Shown piece by piece: positions 14,101 to 23,500 of a stretch of 64,000 nucleotides of DNA. The stretch comes from Zantedeschia hybrid cultivar (lineage: Eukaryota > Streptophyta > Magnoliopsida > Alismatales > Araceae): positions 49,991,196-50,055,195 of the forward strand of contig JARZZO010000013.1 of NCBI GenBank assembly GCA_030544215.1, given 5' to 3'. Within the stretch, counting starts at the first letter, position 1, and each line of letters begins with the position of its first letter. A program made the translations under genes and the position numbers. A model generated the notes under the pieces. The model made no database searches. It worked only from the letters and a program-made list of their open reading frames with translations, and had not been told where the DNA came from.

Positions 14101-14261
14101 CGGCCGTGGCGGCGGGCGTCATGGGCCCAGAGGTCCCCCGGCACGGCCTCCCGGGCCACGAAGCGGCGCCGCACCCGGAGGACGCCGTTCCCCCGGGCGG
14201 CCCCCGCCCAGGCGCAGAAGAGGAGGGCGGCGACGACGAGGAGGCGGGCTCTCCGGTCCAT
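2118..14261 (-). CDS. A1-family aspartic protease (A36/A39-like), 3' end outside the window
   Basis: Pepsin-type plant aspartic protease. Exons in reading order are 14261-14044, 13823-13694, 13606-13371, 4850-4626, 3639-3477, 3341-3271 and 2208-2118. All junctions are GT-AG with matching phase, giving 378 codons. The start is the ATG that opens a signal peptide (MDRRARLL then a hydrophobic core). The first catalytic aspartate is in DTGSDLLWVN (exon 2) and the second in VIDSGTTLAYFPE (exon 5). The flap-type motif YRDGSGTDGYY is in exon 3, and FGCGAQQSG spans exons 3 and 4. Reading stops after the exon containing VDDGFPVVTFHFE. The remaining C-terminal lobe must lie left of position 1. Intron 3 is 8.5 kb and packed with transposons. 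The architecture matches the secreted or GPI-anchored A36/A39 group. Substrate is unknown. No internal stop or frameshift is seen, so the gene looks functional. Confidence 0.9.
2450..3000. mobile_element. hAT-type MITE rich in GGTACC/GGTATC repeats
   Basis: Flanked by an exact 8-bp direct repeat ATTAGAAA (2442-2449 and 3001-3008), the TSD length of hAT elements. The ends are loosely inverted: GAGGATGGCAATACTGG on the left, and GGCAGTATCGCC when the right end is reverse-complemented. The interior near both ends is runs of GGTACC, CCGGTA and GATAC. It matches the better-preserved copy at 41594-41774. It lies in an intron of the aspartic protease gene. No transposase. Confidence 0.75.
4196..4543. 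mobile_element. Mutator-like foldback MITE
   Basis: Inverted ends of about 27 bp with one mismatch, beginning GGAGAACAACTTGCTGCACC on the left, are flanked by a 9-bp near-duplication (AAAAGAAAA at 4187-4195, AAAAGAATA at 4544-4552). The symmetry runs inward for most of the element: CAGTCTGATCTCGGATCAGA on the left mirrors TCCGATCCGAGATCGGACTG on the right, and TTTTTGGTCGGCCCC mirrors GGGGCCGACCAAAAA. A transcript would fold into one long hairpin. A diverged relative lies at 19792-19988. Located in the 8th-kb region between protease exons 4 and 5. No coding capacity. Confidence 0.88.
5055..5425. repeat. AT-rich foldback repeat (family A)
   Basis: The left arm (GATATCCTCAAAAAAATTGC, then a segment reading TTGCAGTTATACGTC) is mirrored on the right (GGTATCATTGCAACC, then CTGAAGATATCATGGGTAT). 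The outer edges carry TATATACCCCTA-type sequence in inverted orientation. The same end type and inner motif occur at 45931-46584 and 46616-47010. I could not fix the exact ends or a TSD. Located in intron 3 of the protease gene. Confidence 0.55.
6310..10440 (+). mobile_element. Decayed autonomous hAT transposon (BED finger, DUF659, hAT dimerisation)
   Basis: Plus-strand transposase remains lie in intron 3 of the protease gene. A BED zinc finger starts KCNYCGRVISSEIF (about 6785) and, after a frameshift, continues HLAGVKGEVKAC. The DUF659 region starts in the frame at 7360-7680 (PCWEDMIETIGEVG, TIMTDGWTS) and continues with VVTDNATACKATDQML near 7870 and VPCSVHSLDLMLEDI near 7950, where a TAG replaces the expected tryptophan. 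The frame at 8071-8529 carries RPRVTRFASTFISLESLQ. The C-terminal hAT dimerisation part is at about 8890-9120 (ANWWMDHKKAP, SRCERNLSTFS). GC-rich GGATCGG motifs at about 6318-6350 and 10380-10432 are probably the inverted ends. I could not define a clean TSD. Frameshifts and stops make it inactive. Confidence 0.8.
6770..9120 (+). pseudogene. hAT transposase pseudogene
   Basis: Broken transposase of the element above. Recognisable blocks in order are: the BED finger (6785-6890, one frameshift); a linker; DUF659 (7360-7680 and 7840-8000, with at least one in-frame stop); the middle region (8071-8529); a segment at about 8590-8800 with YQYSNPTQNLSDDEEV and MHDYRLKMLHFETHY; and the dimerisation domain (8890-9120). 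Typical splice-like gaps (GT...AG) separate the last three blocks, so the original gene had introns. Downstream (9120-10080) low-complexity, Ser/Tyr/Gly-rich frames probably come from the transposase C-terminal tail. No intact frame. Confidence 0.8.
10552..10772. repeat. Two tandem copies of a ~105-110-bp unit with (C)n(A)n core
   Basis: Each copy begins TCAAGAATCACC, runs into a poly-C then poly-A tract, and ends with GGTGCACCACGTCCCTGTGG followed by GGCATCTGAT. The copies start at about 10553 and 10657. They differ by a few bases and by homopolymer length. The open frames across them are artefacts of the repeat. Confidence 0.85.
10905..11372 (+). pseudogene. Remnant of a second transposase C-terminus (acidic tail)
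   Basis: The frame 11067-11372 reads DDDNDLTWAAVDTAMG followed by a Glu/Asp-rich tail. A D-D-L-T-W-x-x-V motif plus acidic tail is common at the C-terminal end of plant hAT-like transposases. The upstream sequence is out of frame. Terminal-looking sequence GCCTTGACAACTA at about 11855-11868 may be the right end of the same decayed element. Assignment to hAT is inference. Confidence 0.4.
12628..12956 (-). mobile_element. SINE-like retroposon with TSD
   Basis: The body is 12641-12943, read on the minus strand, with an A tail (the T run at 12641-12652 on the plus strand). It is flanked by CTCTTCCTAAGCT (12628-12640) and CTCTTCTTAAGCT (12944-12956), 12 of 13 identical, as expected for target-primed insertion. 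Two RNA polymerase III B-box-like motifs lie on the minus strand: GTGTTCGATTCC (near 12879-12890) and GGGGTTCGATCCTG (near 12680-12693). The pair suggests a dimeric, tRNA-derived SINE. It lies in intron 3 of the protease gene. The frames crossing it are not genes. Confidence 0.8.
12978..13085. repeat. 36-bp tandem repeat, three identical copies
   Basis: Units start at 12978, 13014 and 13050. Each runs from CATTTTAAATATCTC to AGGAAAGTAAGAT. No difference between copies is seen, so the expansion is recent. Intronic. Confidence 0.95.
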
Positions 14262-16190
14262 GGCGGGGGCGGGACCCCCCGGGAGGGGAGGCCTGTAGGG
14301 TTTCATGACCGTCCTCCTCCGACCAGAGGACGGGAAAGCGGGAGAAGAGGAATGGCCGCCCGCAACGGCCTCCAGGTGTCTTGCGCGCTTTTTTTTTTTG
14401 CTCTCTGCACGCTCGGCGAGGAGAAGCCTTGTGCGCCGCGCAATGCGCCCAACCAATGGGATCTTAGTTTTGTATTCGTTAGTTTTTAGGCGCATTGTAT
14501 CGCTGAAATTTTCTATTTATTTTTAATTTGCGGATGATATTCGCACTCCGAATTATTTCCTCTATTAGTAGATTGTTTGGATGGAGTCCTTGACCGCTTA
14601 TCAATTGCGCTCATCATAAATAAAATTATTATCACCTAAAAATTTAGGAAAGTAGTAAAAAATAAATAATTTAATTCAACACCTTATTTTTTAAAATTCC
14701 ATTAACAACTATTTAAATTTGAACTCAAGAACCAAGACAGTTATCGTATCATAAGATATGTACATCATAAGAACACAAAATTGAAATTGTGACAAAAAAT
14801 AAATAAATATAATATATGTATCAAATAATTATTTAATTAAGTAAATTGATCTAATCACAAAATATCAATTGTAACTTGTCAATTTAAAATAAATCAGACT
14901 GAAGGTCTCTTTATTTTGACGGTGAATCTGATCTAAAGGCACCGAGTTGACCTCAATTCGAAGGGATTTTAAGTCGAGCGAATAGGTGATTTATTTCCCT
15001 ATTTTATTTATTTAAATATATTACAAATAGATATTTTTTAAAATATAAATTATATTTAAATTAATATTTTTCTAGGTAAACAATCATTCTAAATTCGGCG
15101 GAGAGGTCTCCACAAACCCGTAAGATAAATCTCTCCTCCCACACAGCCATAAGAGGCAAGATTTAGGCCTCGTTTGAAACAGATCAAAAGAAATAAAAAG
15201 TTTTAATAATCCCTTACCTGATAAGGCTGGGTAGAACCACATGCTTCTCAGCGAACTGTTGTGAGGAGAAGAAAGGATAGAGTTGACATTTGCAACTAAA
15301 AGAGCAAAAGCCCACACATGTCCTTCAACCTACTTTGGCTTTTTGTCCTATGTGTAGTCTTATGTGGTAAACTGAGAATTTCAATCTAAAATTTAAAGCA
15401 ACCTCCAACAGAGGTTTTGATTCATCTTCCACGTGCTCCTTCTCTAGTGTGTCTCTCACCTTTTTTATCATAAGTCCAACTCCATGTAAGAAATCGAGAC
15501 TACTTATTTCCTTTAAAACACTTTTAACGAGCTGTCGGAGGTTATGCACTTAAAAAGTTTACCTTTAATTGTTCTCAAACTCAGCCCTAGACTCATGAAC
15601 CGACTTATGCAAAGGAGGTCTAATCAAGCATTGTCATAAGTTCTTTGATGAACGGATATTCTCAATCTACCAAACAAACTTTTCAAATAAATATTTAGAT
15701 TCAAAACGGACCCGCATAAAATCTGGATCGTTCACCTCTGAGGAGGAAGATCCAGATACGGGAGGGTAAGAATAAGAAGAAGAGAAGGAATTTATCTGTG
15801 CTATTATTCTTTGATGTTTCCAGATATAGGCAGGTAGGTAGTGGTAGTTGCAGTTACTGATCTTGGATTCAGCTGGATTTGGCGGCTGCGCGTTCGCACG
15901 CACGGGCGTTCCCATATGTGCTGGTGTGTTAGTTAATTAGTTAACTAAACATGGCTTAATTAACTGAACAGTGCTGGATCATAACAGTATTATTTAAATT
16001 AAGTACCCAATTTGTTGGAACTAATAGATAATGAGATGTTATGTCTCATGAACAGCCTCAAAGGCTTCCGACAAGTGTGGAAGGAACTAGATGGCCCATG
16101 CCTTTGGACATGTATTTGGGTCACAAGTCTGTAACTTAATTTGGCTGTCTTTTTTATAATGGTTTTTACTTGAAGTCTAATCAGTCATCA
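14262..16190. other. Upstream region of the aspartic protease gene, then AT-rich intergenic DNA
   Basis: The first ~160 bp above the protease start codon are GC-rich and continuous in composition with exon 1, so they probably hold the 5' UTR and core promoter. From about 14520 to 16190 the sequence is AT-rich. The small open frames at 15084-15915 have no family features. No gene is seen. Confidence 0.5.
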
Positions 16191-16194
16191 CCCT

Positions 16195-16544
16195 TAGGTC
16201 TGTCAAAATGGGCCCAGACCCGTTAACAGACCCGTTTGGACCGTTAGTTATGAGTCTGGGCATATCTGTTTACCCATTAAGCATTTTATTATTATACATT
16301 GCAAAAATTTGTGAGCCGGTTTCTTAGAATTTGGACTTAAAATCAAATCTAATTATCTGGCACATAGAGATTTAAGATAAATAAATTATATACTAGACTC
16401 ATTTATCTTTCAACATCAAATAACTGAAAAGTAAGCTTAAGACCCGACCCATTTACCCATGACCCTTATTGGGTCTGAACCAGGTCCGAGTCCATTCACT
16501 TTGGGCATGGATCTATCCAGACCTGGACGGTTAACAGCCCTACT
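16195..16544. mobile_element. hAT-like MITE candidate
   Basis: Left end TAGGTCTGTCAAAATGGG and right end, when reverse-complemented, TAGGGCTGTTAACCGTCC. The inner edges are GGGCCCAGACCCG on the left and GACCCAATAAGGGT when the right is reverse-complemented. T-A-G-G ends are usual for plant hAT MITEs. A clean 8-bp TSD was not found. Confidence 0.5.
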
Positions 16545-16721
16545 TAAGCACATGCGCCTAATAGTTCAAGTGTTATTGTTGTGATGTGCAGAAAGGTCTA
16601 TCGAGATTTGTAAATGACCCTGACAAATGACAATTGGTTGACCATCCCATTTTAATCCAAATGATGCTGTTGTGTCATAGCTTTTTTGCATTTATTTTTG
16701 AAGAAAAAATACTTGTCGTAA

Positions 16722-17451
16722 TACCTCCTAGATGTTATAACTACAACTGTCATTTAGTTAAAGAATTAGATGATGCATATTTTTTTAAGATCTATTGTAC
16801 TTCCTTAGAAGCGATGTAGTGATCATGTGCCATCCGATATCTTGGAAGGAGAGAAGCTGCAGCTGCAATGTGTTACTAAACATTGCGGCAAGTATTTCTC
16901 TCTTTAAAGGCCATCCAAATACAATGTAGTAATATGCTTTTTTCACATTGCAACCATTTTTTCTCCTTCCCTCATCCTATATCTCTAATGGCACATGTTA
17001 TCCTTTTTTCCCTATGTTTCTTTATCAGTTGCCGCTATAACATGATTATGTAGTTTAATGAGCTAAGAAAAATTTCAATAGTACCTCCTAGATGTTATAA
17101 CTATGACTGTCATCTAGTTAAAGAATTGGATGATGCATATCCTTTTAAGATCTGCTGTACTTCTTTGTAAGTGATGTAATGATCATGTGCTATCCGATTT
17201 CTTAAAAGGAGAGAAGCTGCAGCTGCAATGCGTTATTAAGACATTACGGCAAGTATTTCTCTCTTTAAAAGGCCATCCAAATGCGAAGATAGTAGGATAC
17301 TGTGCTTTTTTCACCTTGCAACCCTTTTTTCTCTTCCTTCCCGCATTTTATACCTCTAATGGCACATGTTATCCTTTTTTCCAAATGTTACTTTATCAAT
17401 TGCCACTATAACATGTTTATGCGGTTTAATTAACTAAGAAGATTTTCAATA
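16722..17451. repeat. Direct tandem duplication, ~360-370-bp unit
   Basis: Copy one is about 16722-17081 and copy two about 17082-17451. Both start TACCTCCTAGATGTTATAAC and share GGAGAGAAGCTGCAGCTGCA plus the end TAACATG...TTTAAT. By eye they are about 85-90% identical with small indels. They carry no recognised gene. Confidence 0.85.
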
Positions 17452-19782
17452 TGAAATTGACACATGCCATGGAGGACAAGGAAGAAATATGTGCCAATTG
17501 GAAGCTAGTATTGCTTTAGAAGAAGGCTGTGAATGGTTATATTTCTTGAGAAGAGAAGACTATGGACAATTTATGGTAAGTATAAATTACATGGGGCACA
17601 TGGGAGAATATGTTAGGATTCTCAAGATTGGAGTTGTTAGATGGAGATCAGTCGCATTGCTCCGATGCAGGAATATGATATGTTAGTGTCCAATTCAATG
17701 CATCGAACATACTAAATTTGAAATGGTGTCAAGCGGTCCAACTTTGAATTGGATCCTTATAGAACTGATATTAGGCTAAGGTATGTATATTCATTTATGT
17801 AATAATATTTGACATATTTAAACTCAATAGTTTTAGGCTCAGCGTCTTCCATGCCATTCTAAGTTTCTAATCTCTTAAGGTAAATGATTCTTTTTTGTTT
17901 AACTCCGAACACGAATCAGAAAAGTCAAATTAATGTAGTACGTATTCTCCATAAAAATAAGACATTTATTGTCTGTAAAATTCTGTTAATAGTTGTCTGA
18001 TCTTATTATCCTTAGAAACTAACTGCATCTTACTTGAATCACGGCAGTTTCAATGGTGAGATTTGATAAAAATATGAATTTTTCCAATATGCATTGTAAG
18101 AAATTTTTATTCTAGTAAATCTAAAAATAATAAAGGAAGATAGAGTTCAAAAAGATCCATCACAGGTAAGGCATGTGATCATTCTTTTAAACGCATGCGC
18201 TGCATCTAGTCTATTGATTTCCGATTCAAAACTTTCTAACTTATATTTCTTTAACTACTTAAAACTAATTATAACCACTCTTTAGTCAGTATTTTTGACA
18301 TCAAAAGCAGAAATCAAAGATAACTTCCAACTGAAAATTTTACCAAACATGCCCTTAAACATGAAACTTTAAGGAGAGAGGTGTGAAGATTAAAAACATT
18401 TGATATGCATATGCCAGTATTTCATGAGATTAAGTAACGATGGTGTATTTGACTGAAGACAATGAAACTTTTCTGGTCAAGGACAATTTCTTAATAATAG
18501 ATACCAAGGAATTCAAAATTTCTTAAAAAAAATATTCCATTCTTTCATTCTTTGGAAATGTTCCCCGGGAATTGTCTGAATGCTGTAACACATCATACAG
18601 GAATGCTATTATACCGCACTTTTTTACAACCCTCTTTGCACATCATCATGAGCTTTTTGATCAAGAAACTCTAATTAAATACATTAATTGTAAAAAATTG
18701 TGTCAAAAAAAAGCTTTAACAAGAACCGACTGATTAATTGATCAAAAGGTGCTCAATGAATGTATCAAATAGAGTGGTGAACCAGCTGCCTAGCGCAGTT
18801 GGTTCACCTCTTACCTCTCAATTGAGAACTCTCAAATTTCATTCTTGGTTGGAGCCAAAAAATTTTCCTAAAATACTTATTCCCGGTCCATAAGATTACT
18901 TCTTCAAATGATTAGGTGGACTTGAATTTCTCACCTAATCAGGTGAAATTATCGACTAGTTCGAAATTATCTCTAACTCTAAAGGATCTTTTAGACTTTG
19001 CTCCTAGTCATATGTAAATATCTATACCGGTTCAAAAAAAAAAAATAGTAATAAAAAATATGGTAGAATAGCATTACTTAAAACACCGTTTTATGCTTTT
19101 TTCTTATATTTGGAGTGTTGGACATTATTTTACAACGTTTTCTCCTACATGAAATGCCGTAAATTATTCAGTTTCAAAATCCTCTCAATCCATGTAAGAC
19201 TCTTTTCACTGGGTTCAACTTCCAATTCAAAACTATCAAAAGTTAAAAACTCAGTGTTTTAGAATCAAGGATTTCAAAATTAGGAGATTACTACAATTTT
19301 ATTTTCACTGAAGTGGAGATTTCTAAGCCGGTACTTTACGTCAAAAACCAAATCACACTTTAGTTGAAGCACAACGTTTGGATAAGACTCACCAATGCGA
19401 AGGTTGTTCAAGCTAATTCTAAGCCGTTGACACTTCAAAAACAAAGTAGGACTAGCATGTAACTCTCCAAGATCTTTTTTTATTTTCTCGGTGTAAAGAA
19501 TATCCTACAGAAGAGTTATTCATATATGGACAGCACCCACATCCCACATAACGATTGTAACTTCTTGTCAACCACAGCCAGTGATAGAGCACTTTTCACA
19601 TATACAGGTTTTTCACATATGCACATTTCTTTTGGTGTTTTTTTTATGCAAAAGCCTAGAGGGCACCCAGTAGATTATAATCTTGGAAAGAAAAAGGATT
19701 TGTTAACTTCATTTGGTGAAATTACTTCCAAGCAATAGCAATGAGTCTTCAGGTTTGTTTGGATGACTTTTTTTTGCTGCCT
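17452..19782. other. AT-rich intergenic DNA without recognised genes
   Basis: Only short frames and scattered degenerate repeats are seen. A tRNA-like phrase near 18785-18860 (CCTAGCGCAGTTGGTTCA, later a diffuse B-box-like stretch) resembles a worn tRNA-derived SINE, but no ends could be set. Confidence 0.4.
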
Positions 19783-19791
19783 TTCTAAGAT

Positions 19792-19988
19792 GAGAAACAA
19801 TTGCGGCACCAGCCGCCAAGGTTATACCAGCTGCCAGTGTTTTTATTTGAACTCGATTTTTTAACTTTCATATTTTGAGTCGTCCGATTGGAGATCAGAT
19901 TGTAAGGTATGTAAGTTGGATTGGGGCCCACCAAAAGAATTTCACATATTTAATAAAAACACTGACAGCGGTGCAGCAAGTGTCTCTC
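19792..19988. mobile_element. Mutator-like foldback MITE, diverged second copy
   Basis: Same family as 4196-4543. Ends are GAGAAACAATTGCGGCACC on the left and GAGAGACACTTGCTGCACC when the right is reverse-complemented. Inner motifs (GTCGTCCGATTGGAGATCAG, GGGGCCCACCAAAAG) match the first copy. The flanks form a 9-bp near-duplication, TTCTAAGAT (19783-19791) and TTCTAAAAT (19989-19997). Just downstream of the BCCP gene's 3' end. Confidence 0.82.
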
Positions 19989-20531
19989 TTCTAAAATCAC
20001 CTCAATCCACCAGTAGCAAAATCAGGAAGAGTAGAAGCCCCCCTACAACAAACTAACGTCAGCCCATCGCACTGCTGCCAATGGCAGCTCCAGGTTTAGC
20101 ATGTACAAGCAATGAGAATAGTCATCCTAACCAACCTCCTGAACCTCTGACCACAAGGAAACACCAGACCACAGAAAACACACTATGAAGTATGAATCAA
20201 CATGTCCAGAAGTATTGAAACAAAATAATATAACATAAAGGAAATTTTCATGACAGAGAACTTCAAAATAAAAAAAAGGGCACCTCAAGTATGCCACTCG
20301 TGCAGTCTCTCCAAATCTGGCCTACAAAAAAGGCAATCAAGAACAAGGATTCTGAACACAGTTACCATTCTTCATCCAAAGGGGAAAAATGCATTTTGTT
20401 CATGATCAATGATTTTTCTTTCAATCTGTTTCCAAATAAGGATCCCATCTGAAGTAAGCCTCTTATAACCAATGGAATAGTCACAAAGAAGAATGAATGG
20501 CAGTTCTCTTTCTGATAGATCTTTCGAGCCT

Positions 20532-23500
20532 TCAAGGTACAATTATGAACAACGGCTGCAAAGATGGAATTAAACATTAGAACATCATGTGTTCATAGAT
20601 AAGCTATGTGTTAGTACGCCACCATAGGAATATTACCTGGTCTAAGGTCACGGGCTCTGCATCATTAAGTAAAATCTCAGTTACAGTTCCTGCGTGATCA
20701 GCCTGTGACAAAAGGCATCAGAATTGCAGTTTACTCTTCTGCTTCTTCTTGAATTTGAGCAAATACAAAATGTGGCAAGACATTCGGATTGTATTCTTTT
20801 CCTTTCTACTCTCCCAATTTGTAACAAATGCAAATGAGTTAAGCTGTCAAAAGCATGATTCTCAACATTGCAACCAGTATTTACTTTTCTGAAGTAAGTA
20901 ACAGATGATAAACACCAGCAAGCGTAGAAAAAAAGAGCTTCAAAATGATCAGAAACTCAATGATGACCAATTACTTATACATTTGATCTCTTCTTTTATT
21001 TGCAAGCATCCATGGGATAGGTAACAACAGCATGGTTTATTGGATCAGCCAATCCTGGTTGGAATCAGGTGGATGCTCCAATTTCACCCCCCCACCCCCA
21101 CTCCCCACCCCCCAAAAAAAAAGATTCTTTAGGTTTTTTTTCCCTTCTAAAGTATTGGGCATAAATATCAGGATGTTACCTTTTGTGGATACTGTTTTTT
21201 ATTCATATTTTCATAAGACAAACAGAAAGTTCATACTTCATAGCTTGCATAATTAAACTTCACAACTTCTATATGAGAGATTGTGAAACTCACTACATCA
21301 AAGATTCAAACTTCCATGAAAACCCATCCAAATGGTGATGGGGATTCAAGAACGGCTGGAATGGAGTCAAAGATCTACTGTGCAGTTTATTTGGCCCATG
21401 GGTCCATTTAGAGTCTTTTATTTTATCTGTAATTTTTCACATGTTTTTGTGCTATTTTCGGAATCCTAGGGGTAGTTTAGTAATTTTCCTATTATGGTTT
21501 CTTTAAGGAGTCTATATATTGTTCTGTATCCCCTCGTGGGAAAGCATTGAAATTTTTTTTTGAAATGAAGAGCCGCCGCTGCGTGTTTTCTCCCGAGACG
21601 GGATGGGGACCTTAGTCTTCTTCTCCTCCACCCCCCCTCTCTTCTTTCTACTTCCGGTCTACCCCCCCCCCCCTGCTGTCCCACATCAATTTGGTATCAG
21701 AGCGTGGTTTTTTTTGGGCCATTCCCATGACCCAAGTCCTGTGAGAAGCTACCACCTCCTTCCCATCTCCTTCCCCTTCCCTTTCTCTCCACTTCAGTTT
21801 GGTTCACAGTAGAGAAGGAAGAAGACAGAAGTAGACGAAGAGGAAGGAGGGTAAAGCTCGAACCTCCCCAGCATTGTCGGCACCTCTGCGCGCCGCCGTC
21901 GCCGTCACCACCGTCACCTACCGCCGAAGCCGTCGCTGGCGTCGTCCTCGGCGTGTACTGCCACCGCTGCCCTCGTTGGCTTTGGCCAACACACTCGCCA
22001 TCTGCCGCGGTTGCAAGAGACGTCGCCGTCGTTCGCCGCAGAAGCTGCCGTCGTAGCGCCCTCCACCGGCCCCTCCGTAGCCGGTGCCGTCGGCCGGCCA
22101 CTCCACCGCCGCCGCACTCCGCCGCTGCCCCCCCTCTCCCTCGTGCTGTCTCCCTCTTTATCCCCCTGTTAGGGTTGAAGAGGAAAGGAGTGGGAGAGAA
22201 GGCAACGAAAGGATCGTGCCCTTTAAAACATAACCGGTCAAACTGGTTGACACGGTTCAGCCATCCGCCCAGTTCAAGTGCGAGCCCATCGCACTAATCC
22301 AACCCAGGCCTGGTCTGGTCCGAACCGGTTGGTCCTGGTCCAGCCACAAACCCCACTGGTTCGAACCAAACTGCAGCCCAAGTTTGAACCTGGTTCGAGC
22401 CAAGTTGGTTCAAGTGGTCCGAGCCAGAGGTTCAGTCTTGGTCCTAGTCAGGGTTCCCCTGGGTTTGCTACAGTGCACAGGAGGTGCACTAAAAATCTCT
22501 AGCGCACTGCCATTGCCGAGAAGTCATCTGGACTCTGATTCGTGCGCCGTCTGTGCCGTTGGGATCGTCTCAGCGAGGCTGATCTCATTGCACGTCCCGT
22601 CTGTCAGCAGTGTCTCATTTTGCGTGCCACACTTGCACGCTTTACGAGGACACTTTGACTCGCCATTCGAGGTTGTTCCGGACTCTGATTCACGTGCCGT
22701 CGGCGTTGTTGGGTTCGTCTTGACGAGGCCAACTCATATCCAGTGTGCTGTATCTCAGATTCGTCTCGTTTTACGTGCAACTTCTGCACGCATACCGAGG
22801 ACCCCCGATTGTGCGTCCCAAGGCATGCGTCAGCCACCTCGATTTGCATGCTAGCCTCCTAGTGCACTGATTCTGCCGCAGCCAGCATCTTGACTGCCTC
22901 GTTTTGCGTGCCACTTTTTTGCACGCATATCGAGGATGGTGATTTGAGCTCCATTTCTTGCGCCGATCGTACTGTTGGCATCCTTGCAGCGAGGCAGACC
23001 TCGTCCATCATTTCTTTGGCCAGTGGTACGTTTTCTCATTATAGACTTTAGTTTTGAAGTGGAGCTACCCAATTCTGTGAAAGCTAAGGTGTATCTTGAT
23101 GCATTTTCGTTCGGCAATTCTATTTCGCAATCTATTGTGGATTCTATCTCCCAAACGGATTACGTAATTATCTCTGGAGACCGAGCCTATGTGCCATTTT
23201 TCCTTCCCTTAAAGAGCAAAAGCACTTCCCGATGCGCCAGGTATTATGACGATGCGTGGTGCAAGATTATACCATATGGTTCATATATCAATTTGGTTAG
23301 TGAATGGATGGACGAGCGGCAAGTTGTGATTGATCCCATTGGGCGAGACTGCTTTTTACGTCCCAAGGGATACCATACATCAATTCGTATTCTCAATGTC
23401 TCTTATCAGGCTCGGGAGAGGTTTCAACAGCTGTATTTAGCCTATTTTGCTAAAGTTGCACCATCACCTGTTACTGGTTGGGATTACGACTTATTCATGG

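Noticed and set aside
13718..14489. Long plus-strand frames (196 and 211 codons)
   Set aside because: They are GC-rich antisense shadows of aspartic protease exon 1 and its upstream region; composition is Arg/Gly/Pro-rich and no family fits.
21697..22297. Arg-rich frames on both strands
   Set aside because: Low-complexity CGCCG leader of the LTR element; no conserved motif and several equivalent frames.
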